DNA of 12,575 nt from Gammaproteobacteria bacterium. GTDB taxonomy: Bacteria; Pseudomonadota; Gammaproteobacteria; Pseudomonadales; Oleiphilaceae. Below are positions 1 to 6,533 of this stretch, piece by piece. The DNA is taken from the NCBI GenBank assembly GCA_003695085.1, contig RFIV01000345.1, positions 1 to 12,575 on the forward strand. Direction: 5' to 3'. The translations under genes were made by a program, and so were the position numbers. The notes under the pieces are model-generated. The model worked only from the letters and a program-made list of their open reading frames with translations. It made no database searches and was not told where the DNA came from. Each line of letters opens with the position of its first letter. Position 1 is the first letter of the stretch.

Positions 1-1347
1 CGCAAGTATGACCTTCAGGGACCCCGCTACACCTCCTACCCCACAGCCGTGGAGTTCAGCGAGAATTTCAGCGAGGATGACTACCGGCAGGCTGCACAGG
101 ACAGTGTGGCATCCGGTCGACCCTTGTCACTGTATTTTCATATCCCGTTTTGCGCACGCCTGTGTTACTACTGTGCCTGTAACAAGATCATCACCAAGCG
201 TCGCGAAAAGGCGGAGCCGTATCTTCAGCGCCTTTATCGGGAAATTGCCTGGCAGGCCGAGCACTTTGCAAGCGGCCGCACGGTAGAGCAGCTGCACTGG
301 GGCGGCGGGACACCTACATTCATTTCACCGGAGCAGATGCGGGAACTGATGCAGGTTACGCGTGAGCACTTCAACCTGCGCGATGATGACAACGGCGACT
401 ACTCCATAGAGCTGGACCCGCGTGAAGTGACAGATGAAACGCTGGAGACACTGCGGGACATCGGCTTTAACCGCGTCAGCCTGGGAGTCCAGGACTTCGA
501 GGAGAAGGTTCAGCAGGCAGTCAACCGCATTCAGAGCAGGGAGCTCACCTTGTCCGTGCTCAACAAGGCTCGGGAACTGGGCTTCCGTTCCATCAATCTG
601 GATCTCATCTACGGTCTGCCCTTCCAGACACCCGAGAGTTTTGCACGAACAGTCGATACCGTATTGGAGTTTGCCCCGGACCGCCTGTCCGTCTTCAATT
701 ACGCGCACCTGCCTCAGCGCTTCATGCCTCAGCGCCGGATCAATGCTGGGGATCTGCCACCTCCACGTGACAAGCTGATCATTCTCGAACAGACCATCGA
801 GAAACTCGTGGATGCAGGCTACGTCTTTATCGGGATGGACCATTTCGCCAAGGCAGACGACGAGCTTGCCCTCGCACAGGCCCGAGGTGAGCTGCACCGG
901 AATTTCCAGGGCTACACCACCCACGGCAACTGCGATCTGGTCGCCATGGGCGTCTCCTCCATCAGTATGCTGGACAGGCACTACTACCAGAACTATCACG
1001 AGATGGAAGGCTATGAAGCCGCAATGGATGAAGGGCGCACACCGATCAAGCGAGGCGTCATGCTCAATGATGATGACGTGCTGCGACGCGCCGTCATCAT
1101 GCAGCTCATCTGCAACTTCCGCCTGGAGAAGGCTCGCATCGAATCAGAGTTCGATATTCGCTTCGATGACTATTTTGCCCGCGAGCTCGCTGTCTTGTCC
1201 GACATGCAGGAAGACGGACTGGTGACACTCACCGATGACGCCATACAGATCCACGACAGCGGCCGTTTGCTGATCAGGGGAATCTGTAAAACCTTTGACG
1301 CCTACCTGCCCCAGACTCAGCAGAAGAACTTTTCACGTATCATCTGA
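1..1347 (+). CDS. hemN: Oxygen-independent coproporphyrinogen III oxidase (radical SAM), 5' end outside window
   Basis: HemN makes protoporphyrinogen IX from coproporphyrinogen III without O2, in the cytoplasm, using S-adenosylmethionine and a [4Fe-4S] cluster. The frame is open from base 1 and already reads RKYDLQGPRYTSYPT, the conserved HemN N terminus, so the GTG at 49 is not the start and about 13 codons are missing compared with E. coli HemN (457 aa). Counting from base 1, 448 residues are visible. The cluster motif CxxxCxxC is at residues 51, 55 and 58 (CARLCYYC), followed by C60. The glycine-rich SAM motif WGGGTPTF follows, and the substrate-binding GVQDF, DLIYGLP, VFNYAHLP and HRNFQGYTT blocks are intact. 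The protein ends in NFSRII, like E. coli FSRVI. It is convergent with ttcA. In related bacteria it is controlled by ANR/FNR, but its promoter is outside the window. The assignment is very secure. Confidence 0.97.
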   Translation, partial: RKYDLQGPRYTSYPTAVEFSENFSEDDYRQAAQDSVASGRPLSLYFHIPFCARLCYYCACNKIITKRREKAEPYLQRLYREIAWQAEHFASGRTVEQLHWGGGTPTFISPEQMRELMQVTREHFNLRDDDNGDYSIELDPREVTDETLETLRDIGFNRVSLGVQDFEEKVQQAVNRIQSRELTLSVLNKARELGFRSINLDLIYGLPFQTPESFARTVDTVLEFAPDRLSVFNYAHLPQRFMPQRRINAGDLPPPRDKLIILEQTIEKLVDAGYVFIGMDHFAKADDELALAQARGELHRNFQGYTTHGNCDLVAMGVSSISMLDRHYYQNYHEMEGYEAAMDEGRTPIKRGVMLNDDDVLRRAVIMQLICNFRLEKARIESEFDIRFDDYFARELAVLSDMQEDGLVTLTDDAIQIHDSGRLLIRGICKTFDAYLPQTQQKNFSRII

Positions 1348-1352
1348 AAAAA

Positions 1353-1376
1353 ACCGGGAGCTGCATCGCTCCCGGT
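1353..1376 (-). terminator. Rho-independent terminator of ttcA, possibly also serving hemN
   Basis: A perfect 8-bp stem CCGGGAGC/GCTCCCGG (1354-1361 and 1368-1375, plus an outer A-T pair) closes on a 6-base loop. Read on the minus strand it is followed by seven T (complement of 1347-1353), which makes it a strong terminator seven bases after the ttcA stop. On the plus strand the hairpin follows the hemN stop but is trailed only by TCTTCC, so termination there would be weaker. Confidence 0.9.
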
Positions 1377-1382
1377 CTTCCA

Positions 1383-2237
1383 TCAAATGTTCAGCACGGA
1401 AATCACATCGGCTTCACGTGTAGCCGGGTCCACATCCAGTGCCTGAAAATCGTAGAGCTGAGTGTCACACAAGTGCGACGGCACCACATGCCGCAGAGCA
1501 CGTGCCATGTTCTCCACGCGCCCGGGATAGCGTTTTTCCCACTCCCCGATCATTTGCTTGATCGCCTGACGCTGCAAGTCCTCCTGTGAACCACACAGAT
1601 TGCACGGAATGATCGGAAACTGACGATACGCTGCATAGCGGGCAATGTCCTTCTCCCGACAGTAGGCCAGCGGGCGGATCACAACATTGCGGCCATCATC
1701 GCTGCGCAGCTTGGGTGGCATGGCCTTGAGCTTGCCGCCGTAAAACATGTTCAGAAACAGGGTTTCAAGAATGTCGTCCTGGTGATGACCGAGGGCGATC
1801 TTGTTGCACTTCTGCTCGACAGCAAAGTCGTACAGGATGCCCCGTCGCAGACGACTGCAAAGGCCGCAGGTTGTCTTGCCTTCTGGAACCTTCTCCTTCA
1901 CGACACTGTAGGTGTCGCGCTCAAGGATGTAGTGCTCCACCCCAATGGAGGACAGATAATCAGGTAGCACGTCTTCCGGGAAGCCCGGCTGCTTCTGATC
2001 CAGATTGACCGCAATCAGCTCGAAGTTGACCGGCGCATGCTGCTGCAGATTCATCAGGATGTCCAGCATCACATACGAGTCCTTGCCACCGGACAAGCAG
2101 CACATGATCCGGTCGCCGTCCTCAATCATGCCAAAATCTGCAATTGCGCGCCCGACATTCCTGCGCAGCAGCTTCTGGAGCTTGTTCTGCTCCAGTTTGT
2201 CTTTTTTCAGCCGGGCGGCTGAAGTCATGTCGTTCAT
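1383..2237 (-). CDS. ttcA: tRNA-cytidine(32) 2-sulfurtransferase TtcA
   Basis: TtcA is a cytoplasmic ATP-dependent, [4Fe-4S]-dependent enzyme that thiolates cytidine 32 of a subset of tRNAs. In the 284-residue product the PP-loop ATP-binding motif SGGKDS is at 49-54. The two cysteine pairs that hold the cluster are at C124/C127 (TTCGLC) and C212/C215 (PCNLCG). The block ALGHHQDDILET at 148-159 is typical of the family. I place the start at the ATG at 2237 because GGAGG lies six bases upstream; a GTG at 2261 is in frame but would overlap the promoter's expected transcript start. E. coli TtcA is somewhat longer (311 aa), with the difference at the termini. The gene has its own promoter, diverges from the TetR-family gene and ends at a strong terminator, so it is probably monocistronic. 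hemN and ttcA are also neighbours in Pseudomonas. Confidence 0.96.
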   Translation of the reverse strand: MNDMTSAARLKKDKLEQNKLQKLLRRNVGRAIADFGMIEDGDRIMCCLSGGKDSYVMLDILMNLQQHAPVNFELIAVNLDQKQPGFPEDVLPDYLSSIGVEHYILERDTYSVVKEKVPEGKTTCGLCSRLRRGILYDFAVEQKCNKIALGHHQDDILETLFLNMFYGGKLKAMPPKLRSDDGRNVVIRPLAYCREKDIARYAAYRQFPIIPCNLCGSQEDLQRQAIKQMIGEWEKRYPGRVENMARALRHVVPSHLCDTQLYDFQALDVDPATREADVISVLNI

Positions 2238-2243
2238 AACCGG

Positions 2244-2248
2244 CCTCC
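2244..2248 (-). promoter_or_regulatory. Ribosome binding site deciding the ttcA start
   Basis: On the minus strand this is GGAGG followed by six bases (CCGGTT) and then ATG. It supports the start at 2237 over the in-frame GTG at 2261. Confidence 0.8.
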
Positions 2249-2263
2249 GCAAAACGGTCACGC

Positions 2264-2292
2264 ATTATACACAAGCCCGGCGCGTTTCAGAA
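2264..2292 (-). promoter_or_regulatory. Sigma-70-type promoter of ttcA
   Basis: The minus strand carries a consensus -10 hexamer TATAAT (complement of 2264-2269). A weak -35 match, TTCTGA (complement of 2287-2292, 3 of 6), lies 17 bases upstream. A transcript would begin near 2257, giving a roughly 20-base leader that contains the GGAGG site of ttcA. The -10 is clear; the -35 is weak. Confidence 0.6.
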
Positions 2293-2293
2293 T

Positions 2294-2323
2294 GGTGAAA
2301 CCCCGTAGCCGAAAGGTGACACC
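2294..2323. repeat. Pair of GGTGAMACC elements in the ttcA/tetR divergent region
   Basis: GGTGAAACC (2294-2302) and GGTGACACC (2315-2323) begin exactly 21 bases apart, two helical turns. The second is a perfect short palindrome (GGTG-A-CACC) and covers the -35 box of the TetR-family gene. The first lies beside the -35 region of ttcA. They could be an operator pair for the neighbouring TetR-type regulator, but nine-base elements can arise by chance. Confidence 0.35.
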
Positions 2324-2343
2324 CTCTTCTTGATTGGTATAAT
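2316..2343 (+). promoter_or_regulatory. Sigma-70-type promoter of the TetR-family gene
   Basis: GTGACA (2316-2321, 5 of 6 to TTGACA) is followed by a 16-base spacer and a perfect TATAAT (2338-2343). Transcription would start near 2350, about 25 bases before the ATG at 2375. This also rules out translation starts upstream of 2350. Confidence 0.75.
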
Positions 2344-2374
2344 CGTACAAATTCAAAATCAGAGACAGGACGTC

Positions 2375-2989
2375 ATGACCTCCACCACTGCACCGCTGGG
2401 ACGGCGCGATCAGAACCGGGTTCGCAACCGCAAGGCCATTCTGGATGCAGCTCTGGCCTGCTTTCTTGAAAAACCCTACAGCGAGGTCAGTGTACGCGAC
2501 ATTATTCGCCGTACCGATCTCGCAGCCGGGACCTTCTACAATTACTTCACTGACAAGGCCTCGGTATTTCGCTCCCTGGTCAATGATTACCTGAACCGGC
2601 TCAACCATGAGATGCATGACATTCGGGCATCAGCCACAACCTTGCCGGAAATGATCGGGCGAACATACCGCGCACTGTTTCGGACCGTCCGGGACAACCC
2701 TGCTCTTTTCGAAATCATTCGCCAGAATGAATCGGCCATTCGGAACCTGTGTCAGGCTGACATCATGGGCCTGACACACGACAGCCTTTTACGGGACCTG
2801 AAAGACGCTCAGGCACGTGGTCTCATCTCCGGGGGCGTAGACGTCGAGTACCTGGCGGCCTGTTTTTTTGGTGTCGGTTACGAGATGGGTATCGCCTTTG
2901 CGCGACGTGCCAGCGCGTGCCCGGAACAAGCAGCCGAATTTGCCGTTGCGCTGTTCATGCATGGCGTCAACGGGCTGGCCACTGATTGA
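2375..2989 (+). CDS. TetR/AcrR-family transcriptional regulator
   Basis: The product is a 204-residue one-component regulator. The N-terminal TetR DNA-binding domain covers about residues 13-62: NRVRNRKAILDAALACF (helix 1), then SVRDIIRRTDLAAGTFYNYF, a textbook TetR helix-turn-helix at 39-58. The remainder (about 75-200) is the helical ligand-binding and dimerisation domain, rich in hydrophobic and aromatic residues (LFRTVRDNPALFEII, AACFFGVGYEMGIAF). Its ligand is not recognisable. The start is the ATG at 2375, with AGGA just upstream and a good promoter before it. The gene diverges from ttcA and its last 23 bases overlap the 3' end of the DUF547 gene. TetR proteins usually repress themselves or a neighbour, but the targets here are unknown; a link to the palindrome at 10027 is only a guess. 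Confidence 0.9.
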   Translation: MTSTTAPLGRRDQNRVRNRKAILDAALACFLEKPYSEVSVRDIIRRTDLAAGTFYNYFTDKASVFRSLVNDYLNRLNHEMHDIRASATTLPEMIGRTYRALFRTVRDNPALFEIIRQNESAIRNLCQADIMGLTHDSLLRDLKDAQARGLISGGVDVEYLAACFFGVGYEMGIAFARRASACPEQAAEFAVALFMHGVNGLATD

Positions 2990-3773
2990 GCCGCCAGTCG
3001 TAGTCGTACTTCAGCGCACTGTCCTCCGTGAGCTTGCCAGTCCATTGAGGGGAGTGACGGAGTATCAGCCGGATCACCCCCGGCCGACCGCCAAAATCCT
3101 CACCATACCAGTCGAAGATCGACGACAGCACCCAGTGTCCACCCTCTTGATGGACCGCCTTGTGCTGGGCCAGGAAACGTTCCTGTGCACCTGCCAGCTG
3201 CGCCTCGATACGCCCGGCATAATAGGGCTCAGGGTTCAGGTCAGGGCAGCCAAGGCTGGCGCAGTTGACTGCAAAGTGAATACGATAGTCTTTCCAGAGA
3301 GGTCTCAGTATCCGATGCTCAATGTCATTGAGCGTCAGAGTATGGCCCGCAACCGTGATCAACGGATCGTCCCAGGGACCAAAAGCGAACCATCCTTCAT
3401 GGATTGAACGAATGGTCTCCACCGGGTAATGCGCCAGCACGAGCTGAACCGTCAACGCATTATACAGATTGATCCAGTACGCCATGGCCTCCGGGCGGTC
3501 AAGGGTGCGCGGATCAAGCCCGGATAAGCGGCGAATATACGCTTTCAGATTTCCGCGGTCCGTTTCAGTCACCTCTCCATAGGCCACGCGCGTCTGGCCG
3601 GATACGTCTTCATGCACATACTTTTTCAGGAATGCCGCCCAGCTGCTATGATCAACCTGTACCGTTTGTGTGGCAAAGTGATCGAAAGCCGCCCAATACT
3701 CTGCCCGGGGTGCGGCCTGAGCGTCAGGCACCCCCATCAACACAAGAATCATACTGAGTACTCTATAGAACAT
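2967..3773 (-). CDS. Secreted DUF547 domain protein
   Basis: A 268-residue protein with a signal peptide (MFYRVLSMILVLMGVPDAQA, cleavage likely after A20), so periplasmic or exported. The DUF547 domain occupies most of the mature protein. Characteristic blocks are AYWINLYNALTVQLVL (98-113), HYPVETIRSI, the TLNDIEHRIL block (147-156) and HFAVNCASLGCPDL (166-179) with its paired cysteines C171 and C176. The biochemical role of DUF547 is not established; the conserved N, H and C residues suggest an enzyme or metal site, which is inference. The ATG at 3773 is chosen over an in-frame GTG at 3785 because GAGGG lies five bases upstream of it. Its start codon overlaps the start codon of the divergent DnaJ-related gene (shared CATG), and its 3' end overlaps tetR by 23 bases. 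Confidence 0.88.
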   Translation of the reverse strand: MFYRVLSMILVLMGVPDAQAAPRAEYWAAFDHFATQTVQVDHSSWAAFLKKYVHEDVSGQTRVAYGEVTETDRGNLKAYIRRLSGLDPRTLDRPEAMAYWINLYNALTVQLVLAHYPVETIRSIHEGWFAFGPWDDPLITVAGHTLTLNDIEHRILRPLWKDYRIHFAVNCASLGCPDLNPEPYYAGRIEAQLAGAQERFLAQHKAVHQEGGHWVLSSIFDWYGEDFGGRPGVIRLILRHSPQWTGKLTEDSALKYDYDWRLNQWPAR

Positions 3774-4419
3774 GTCTACCCTCACATCTTCAGTTCTGCA
3801 CGCCTCTCAGACTTCCGAACAGACAGAAGGTTCACCGCTGGACTGGCTTTTGGCAAAGCTGGAGGAAGCGCTGAGCGCCCTGATCAAGGTGGGGGCAGCC
3901 CCAATCAGAGAGTACGACCTCATACGTACATTGAGTGCCCCCCCTTGGGCGCTTTTTGATCCCACCGCATTGAGGCTGCCTCTCAGTCTGTTTCAGACTC
4001 ACTTTCTGCTTTTTCATTCCCTTTATCGCCTTCGCAATAGCTGGTTGGCTGATCAGGCCGGCATCCTCGTGATAGATCCATTGGGTATACGGCTTCTGCC
4101 CTGGCTGCCCGGCACACAAGCATTGGTCGAGCAGGATAAGCTGGCGACCTACTACCAGAACATCGACAACCTTTTTCAGACCTCGGAATCCGATGTCGAA
4201 GCCATGCTGGATCATTTTTTCCGCTGTCTTCTCAATCCACACCAGCGTGCTGAAGCGCTTGAAACGCTTGGACTTCCTGAAACCTGCTCAAATCTCGAGG
4301 TCGTCAGAAACCGCTACCGGGAATTGGCCATGCGACACCATCCGGACCGTGGAGGTTGCGTCCGGGAGTTTCAGTCGATACAGTCCGCCTGGCAATATCT
4401 CAAGAAGGTCCTGGCCTGA
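3772..4419 (+). CDS. DnaJ-related protein with C-terminal J domain
   Basis: A 215-residue cytoplasmic protein. Residues 21-165 resemble the N-terminal domain of the proteobacterial DNAJ-related family (SPLDWLLAKLEEAL, then FQTHFLLFHSLYRLR). The C terminus (about 166-215) is a short J domain: LEVVRNRYRELAMRHHPDRGG with the HPD tripeptide at 190-192, followed by FQSIQSAWQYLKKVL. HPD is the residue set that stimulates the ATPase of DnaK, so this is presumably a specialised Hsp70 co-chaperone; the client is unknown. The G/F region, zinc fingers and CTD of true DnaJ are absent. The ATG at 3772 is the only plausible start, because TAG lies in frame six bases upstream, but no clear Shine-Dalgarno precedes it. 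The next gene starts at TGATG overlapping this stop, so the two are translationally coupled. Confidence 0.87.
   Translation: MSTLTSSVLHASQTSEQTEGSPLDWLLAKLEEALSALIKVGAAPIREYDLIRTLSAPPWALFDPTALRLPLSLFQTHFLLFHSLYRLRNSWLADQAGILVIDPLGIRLLPWLPGTQALVEQDKLATYYQNIDNLFQTSESDVEAMLDHFFRCLLNPHQRAEALETLGLPETCSNLEVVRNRYRELAMRHHPDRGGCVREFQSIQSAWQYLKKVLA
3779..3783 (-). promoter_or_regulatory. Ribosome binding site deciding the DUF547 start
   Basis: GAGGG on the minus strand, five bases before the ATG at 3773. It lies inside the first codons of the divergent DnaJ-related gene. Confidence 0.65.
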
Positions 4420-5411
4420 TGCGTCGCCTGTTTCGTTTGTTCAGCATCGTGTTTCTTGGCCTGACGGCAGTCAGCCCGGGGACGAACGCTGCGGTGATTC
4501 TCATGTATCACCATGTGGACACAGACACCCCCCGCGCCACATCGATTTCTCCCGAACTGTTTGCCCGGCACCTGAAATGGATCGCGGAAAGTGGCCTGCC
4601 TGTCTTGCCACTGTCTCGGTTGCTCGAAGAATCTCGAAACCGCGAAGTAGATGCGCTTGCCATCACGTTTGACGATGGCTACATCAGCGTGTACGAAAAA
4701 GCCTTCCCGCTCCTGAAGGCATACGGGTGGCCGTTTACAGTTTTCGTCAATCCCCCACGCGTTGGCCATTCCGGTCTTTACGCAAATTGGCAGCAGTTAT
4801 CCGAAATGAAACGTGCAGGGGCGGAGATTGCCAACCACACGTTCAGCCACCCTCACCTGACCGCGTTGAACGAGACTGCCATTCGGCATGAAATCCTGCA
4901 GGCCCAGGATGCTATCGAGCGCAACCTGGGATCGACCCCCAAATTGCTGGCGTACCCCTATGGAGAGTTCGACCCCGGAACCCTGAAAATCGTCGATGCG
5001 TTGGGATTCAGGGCGGTTGCACAGCATTCAGGCGCTGTCGGCCCTGAAACGCCGATGAATGCTGTTCCAAGATTTCCAATGAATGACCGATATGGCCAGC
5101 AGGCCGATCTTCGGTTAAAAGTGAAAACCCGTCCTCTTCCCTGGACAGCAGAACAGGGTGCAACAATCTGGCACGCCAGCACACCTCCGCTGCTGACGTT
5201 CAGACTGCCGGACGACATCCGCTCACTGAACTGTTTCGCGGATGGGCTGGGCCAGATCCCCGTGCAAAGGCAGGGTGACCTCTGGTCGGCGCAGGCTCCA
5301 CGCCTCCCTGCTCTTCGGCGCTTCAAGTACACCTGCACCAGCCCGGCAGCTGACGGACGGTTCTATTGGTCATCACGACTCTGGATTCAAACGGAGATCA
5401 GTGAGCCGTAA
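4419..5411 (+). CDS. Secreted polysaccharide deacetylase (CE4 family, PgaB-type N domain)
   Basis: A 330-residue protein with a signal peptide (MRRLFRLFSIVFLGLTAVSP, cleavage near GTNA/AV), so periplasmic or exported. The CE4 NodB-like fold is clear: VILMYHHV at 26-33 (as in PgaB/IcaB), the catalytic and metal aspartates in TFDDGY (D85, D86), and the metal-binding histidines H140 and H144 in NHTFSHPHL. LLAYPYGEFD (176-185) is motif 3. The likely reaction is N-deacetylation of a GlcNAc-type polysaccharide. Residues 240-330 form a beta-rich tail (TFRLPDDIRSLNCF to RFYWSSRLWIQ) that could be a small Ig-like or carbohydrate-binding domain. I chose the ATG at 4419, which overlaps the DnaJ-related stop as TGATG, because it gives a proper signal peptide; an upstream in-frame start would lie inside that gene. 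The last 14 bases overlap the convergent gene. No poly-GlcNAc synthase gene is in the window. Confidence 0.9.
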   Translation: MRRLFRLFSIVFLGLTAVSPGTNAAVILMYHHVDTDTPRATSISPELFARHLKWIAESGLPVLPLSRLLEESRNREVDALAITFDDGYISVYEKAFPLLKAYGWPFTVFVNPPRVGHSGLYANWQQLSEMKRAGAEIANHTFSHPHLTALNETAIRHEILQAQDAIERNLGSTPKLLAYPYGEFDPGTLKIVDALGFRAVAQHSGAVGPETPMNAVPRFPMNDRYGQQADLRLKVKTRPLPWTAEQGATIWHASTPPLLTFRLPDDIRSLNCFADGLGQIPVQRQGDLWSAQAPRLPALRRFKYTCTSPAADGRFYWSSRLWIQTEISEP

Positions 5412-6519
5412 TCTGCTTCAGATGCACTTGTCCTGCCAACCCATGGCGCACGACAATGGGTTCATCCGTCAGGCCAATCGTAACGGTCTGGCGCTCCAGG
5501 TCTTCATTACTGACCACCACCAGCAACTGCCGTTCGTTCGGCTGCACCTCAACGTAACCTTCAATGTAGGCATGTCGAAACCAGCTGGCAGGTTCGTAGC
5601 GATAAACGATATCACGCAAGACCCTCAGGGGGTGCCCGGCTGCATCCAGTGTAATCAAGGTGGGATAAAGGGCCCGCTTCTCCACAAAGGTACGCAGTCT
5701 CAGTGTCCGTGCCTGTCCGGTTTCGGGAAGCGAGATGAGCCGCCAGGGTGTGTCGCCCCCCAGAAGCGGTAATCGCGCATCACCCGGCTCGAAAATCAGC
5801 AAGAATTCGGATTCATCGTCTGGCCATTCCCGGAGATTAAACGCATCTGTTTCAAACTGATCACAACACGCCTGAGACAGGACGTCATTGGCCTTCAACG
5901 AGCGCGCCAGCACGACCGCCTCATCGGACCTTATCTCGGGAGCCCCCTTGTTTTCAGGCTGAGACTCAGGTGCCACTGGCAGTGGGTCAGAGCGCAGATG
6001 TCCGGTTGCATCCATCCATGTAAAAAACCGGGGTTTGTCAGGCCTTGTGAAACCCCGCGCCTCCAATGCTGCTGCGTCTTCATAGACTTCGCCATCAAGC
6101 ACAAACTTCCCGTCAGGAAGTGGCTGGGGCTCACCGGTACCTGACGCATCCTTCTGCTCTGCCGGACCGGTATTGTCAGCCGCCTGGTTCGAATTATCAG
6201 CCGCCTTCATAGGCGTGCTCGCCTGGACAGTGGCTTTGGAAGAGGGTGGCTCCGCATTATTCGCCCTCTGAGAGCCCGATAGATCCGAAACAGCCTCAGG
6301 CCGGCTTGCGGCGTCAGATACCTCGTTCAAACCGCCTTCTTCCGAGCCACGCTCACCGGCTGCGGGAATCGGCTCCGGATCCGCTTCTTCCACAATGGTA
6401 TGCCGGATTTGCCCCGTCTCATCCACCCACGTAAAAATTCGCTCCCGGGCTTCTGGTGTTGCCGCCAGGCAAAACACCATGAGCCCCGAAATCGCCAGCT
6501 TGAAACGGTGTGGCAGCAT
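5398..6519 (-). CDS. Exported protein with two DUF4124-like motifs and a MalM-like C-terminal domain
   Basis: A 373-residue protein, last gene of the four-gene envelope operon, with a signal peptide (hydrophobic 8-20, cleavage near PEA/RER at 24). A DUF4124-like motif, IFTWVDETGQIRHT (28-41), follows. Residues 45-135 are a low-complexity Ser/Ala/Glu/Pro/Asn linker. Then KFVLDGEVYEDAAALEARGF and a second motif, RFFTWMDATGHLRSD (164-178). The C-terminal part (about 237-350) resembles E. coli MalM: LLIFEPGDARLPL, LYPTLITLDAAGHPL (284-298), VYRYEPASWF, and QLLVVVSNEDLERQT (331-345), which parallels LYVLVFTTEKDLQQTT of MalM. The role of MalM-type domains is poorly known; they are periplasmic and beta-rich. 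C218-C219 are adjacent cysteines. GGGGGA lies six bases before the ATG, and the gap to the FadL-like gene is 14 bases. Probable role, by inference: periplasmic partner of the two upstream barrels. Confidence 0.8.
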   Translation of the reverse strand: MLPHRFKLAISGLMVFCLAATPEARERIFTWVDETGQIRHTIVEEADPEPIPAAGERGSEEGGLNEVSDAASRPEAVSDLSGSQRANNAEPPSSKATVQASTPMKAADNSNQAADNTGPAEQKDASGTGEPQPLPDGKFVLDGEVYEDAAALEARGFTRPDKPRFFTWMDATGHLRSDPLPVAPESQPENKGAPEIRSDEAVVLARSLKANDVLSQACCDQFETDAFNLREWPDDESEFLLIFEPGDARLPLLGGDTPWRLISLPETGQARTLRLRTFVEKRALYPTLITLDAAGHPLRVLRDIVYRYEPASWFRHAYIEGYVEVQPNERQLLVVVSNEDLERQTVTIGLTDEPIVVRHGLAGQVHLKQITAH

Positions 6520-6533
6520 TTACGTCCCCCGAT

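Noticed and set aside
325..999. A 224-codon minus-strand open frame
   Set aside because: It is antisense inside hemN, whose protein is unmistakable; the predicted product is featureless.
2238..2261. Upstream GTG start of ttcA
   Set aside because: It has no ribosome site and the transcript from the TATAAT box would begin at or after it; the ATG at 2237 has GGAGG at the right distance.
5411..5423. Small hairpin ATCTG-CTT-CAGAT at the convergent deacetylase/MalM-like junction
   Set aside because: Only five base pairs, inside the MalM-like coding region and with no T run on either strand, so not a credible terminator.
5533..6387. The low-complexity linker as an amyloid subunit of a Fap-like system
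   Set aside because: The Ala/Ser/Glu/Pro-rich linker is limited to roughly residues 45-135 and lacks the periodic Gln/Asn-rich repeats of FapB/FapC.
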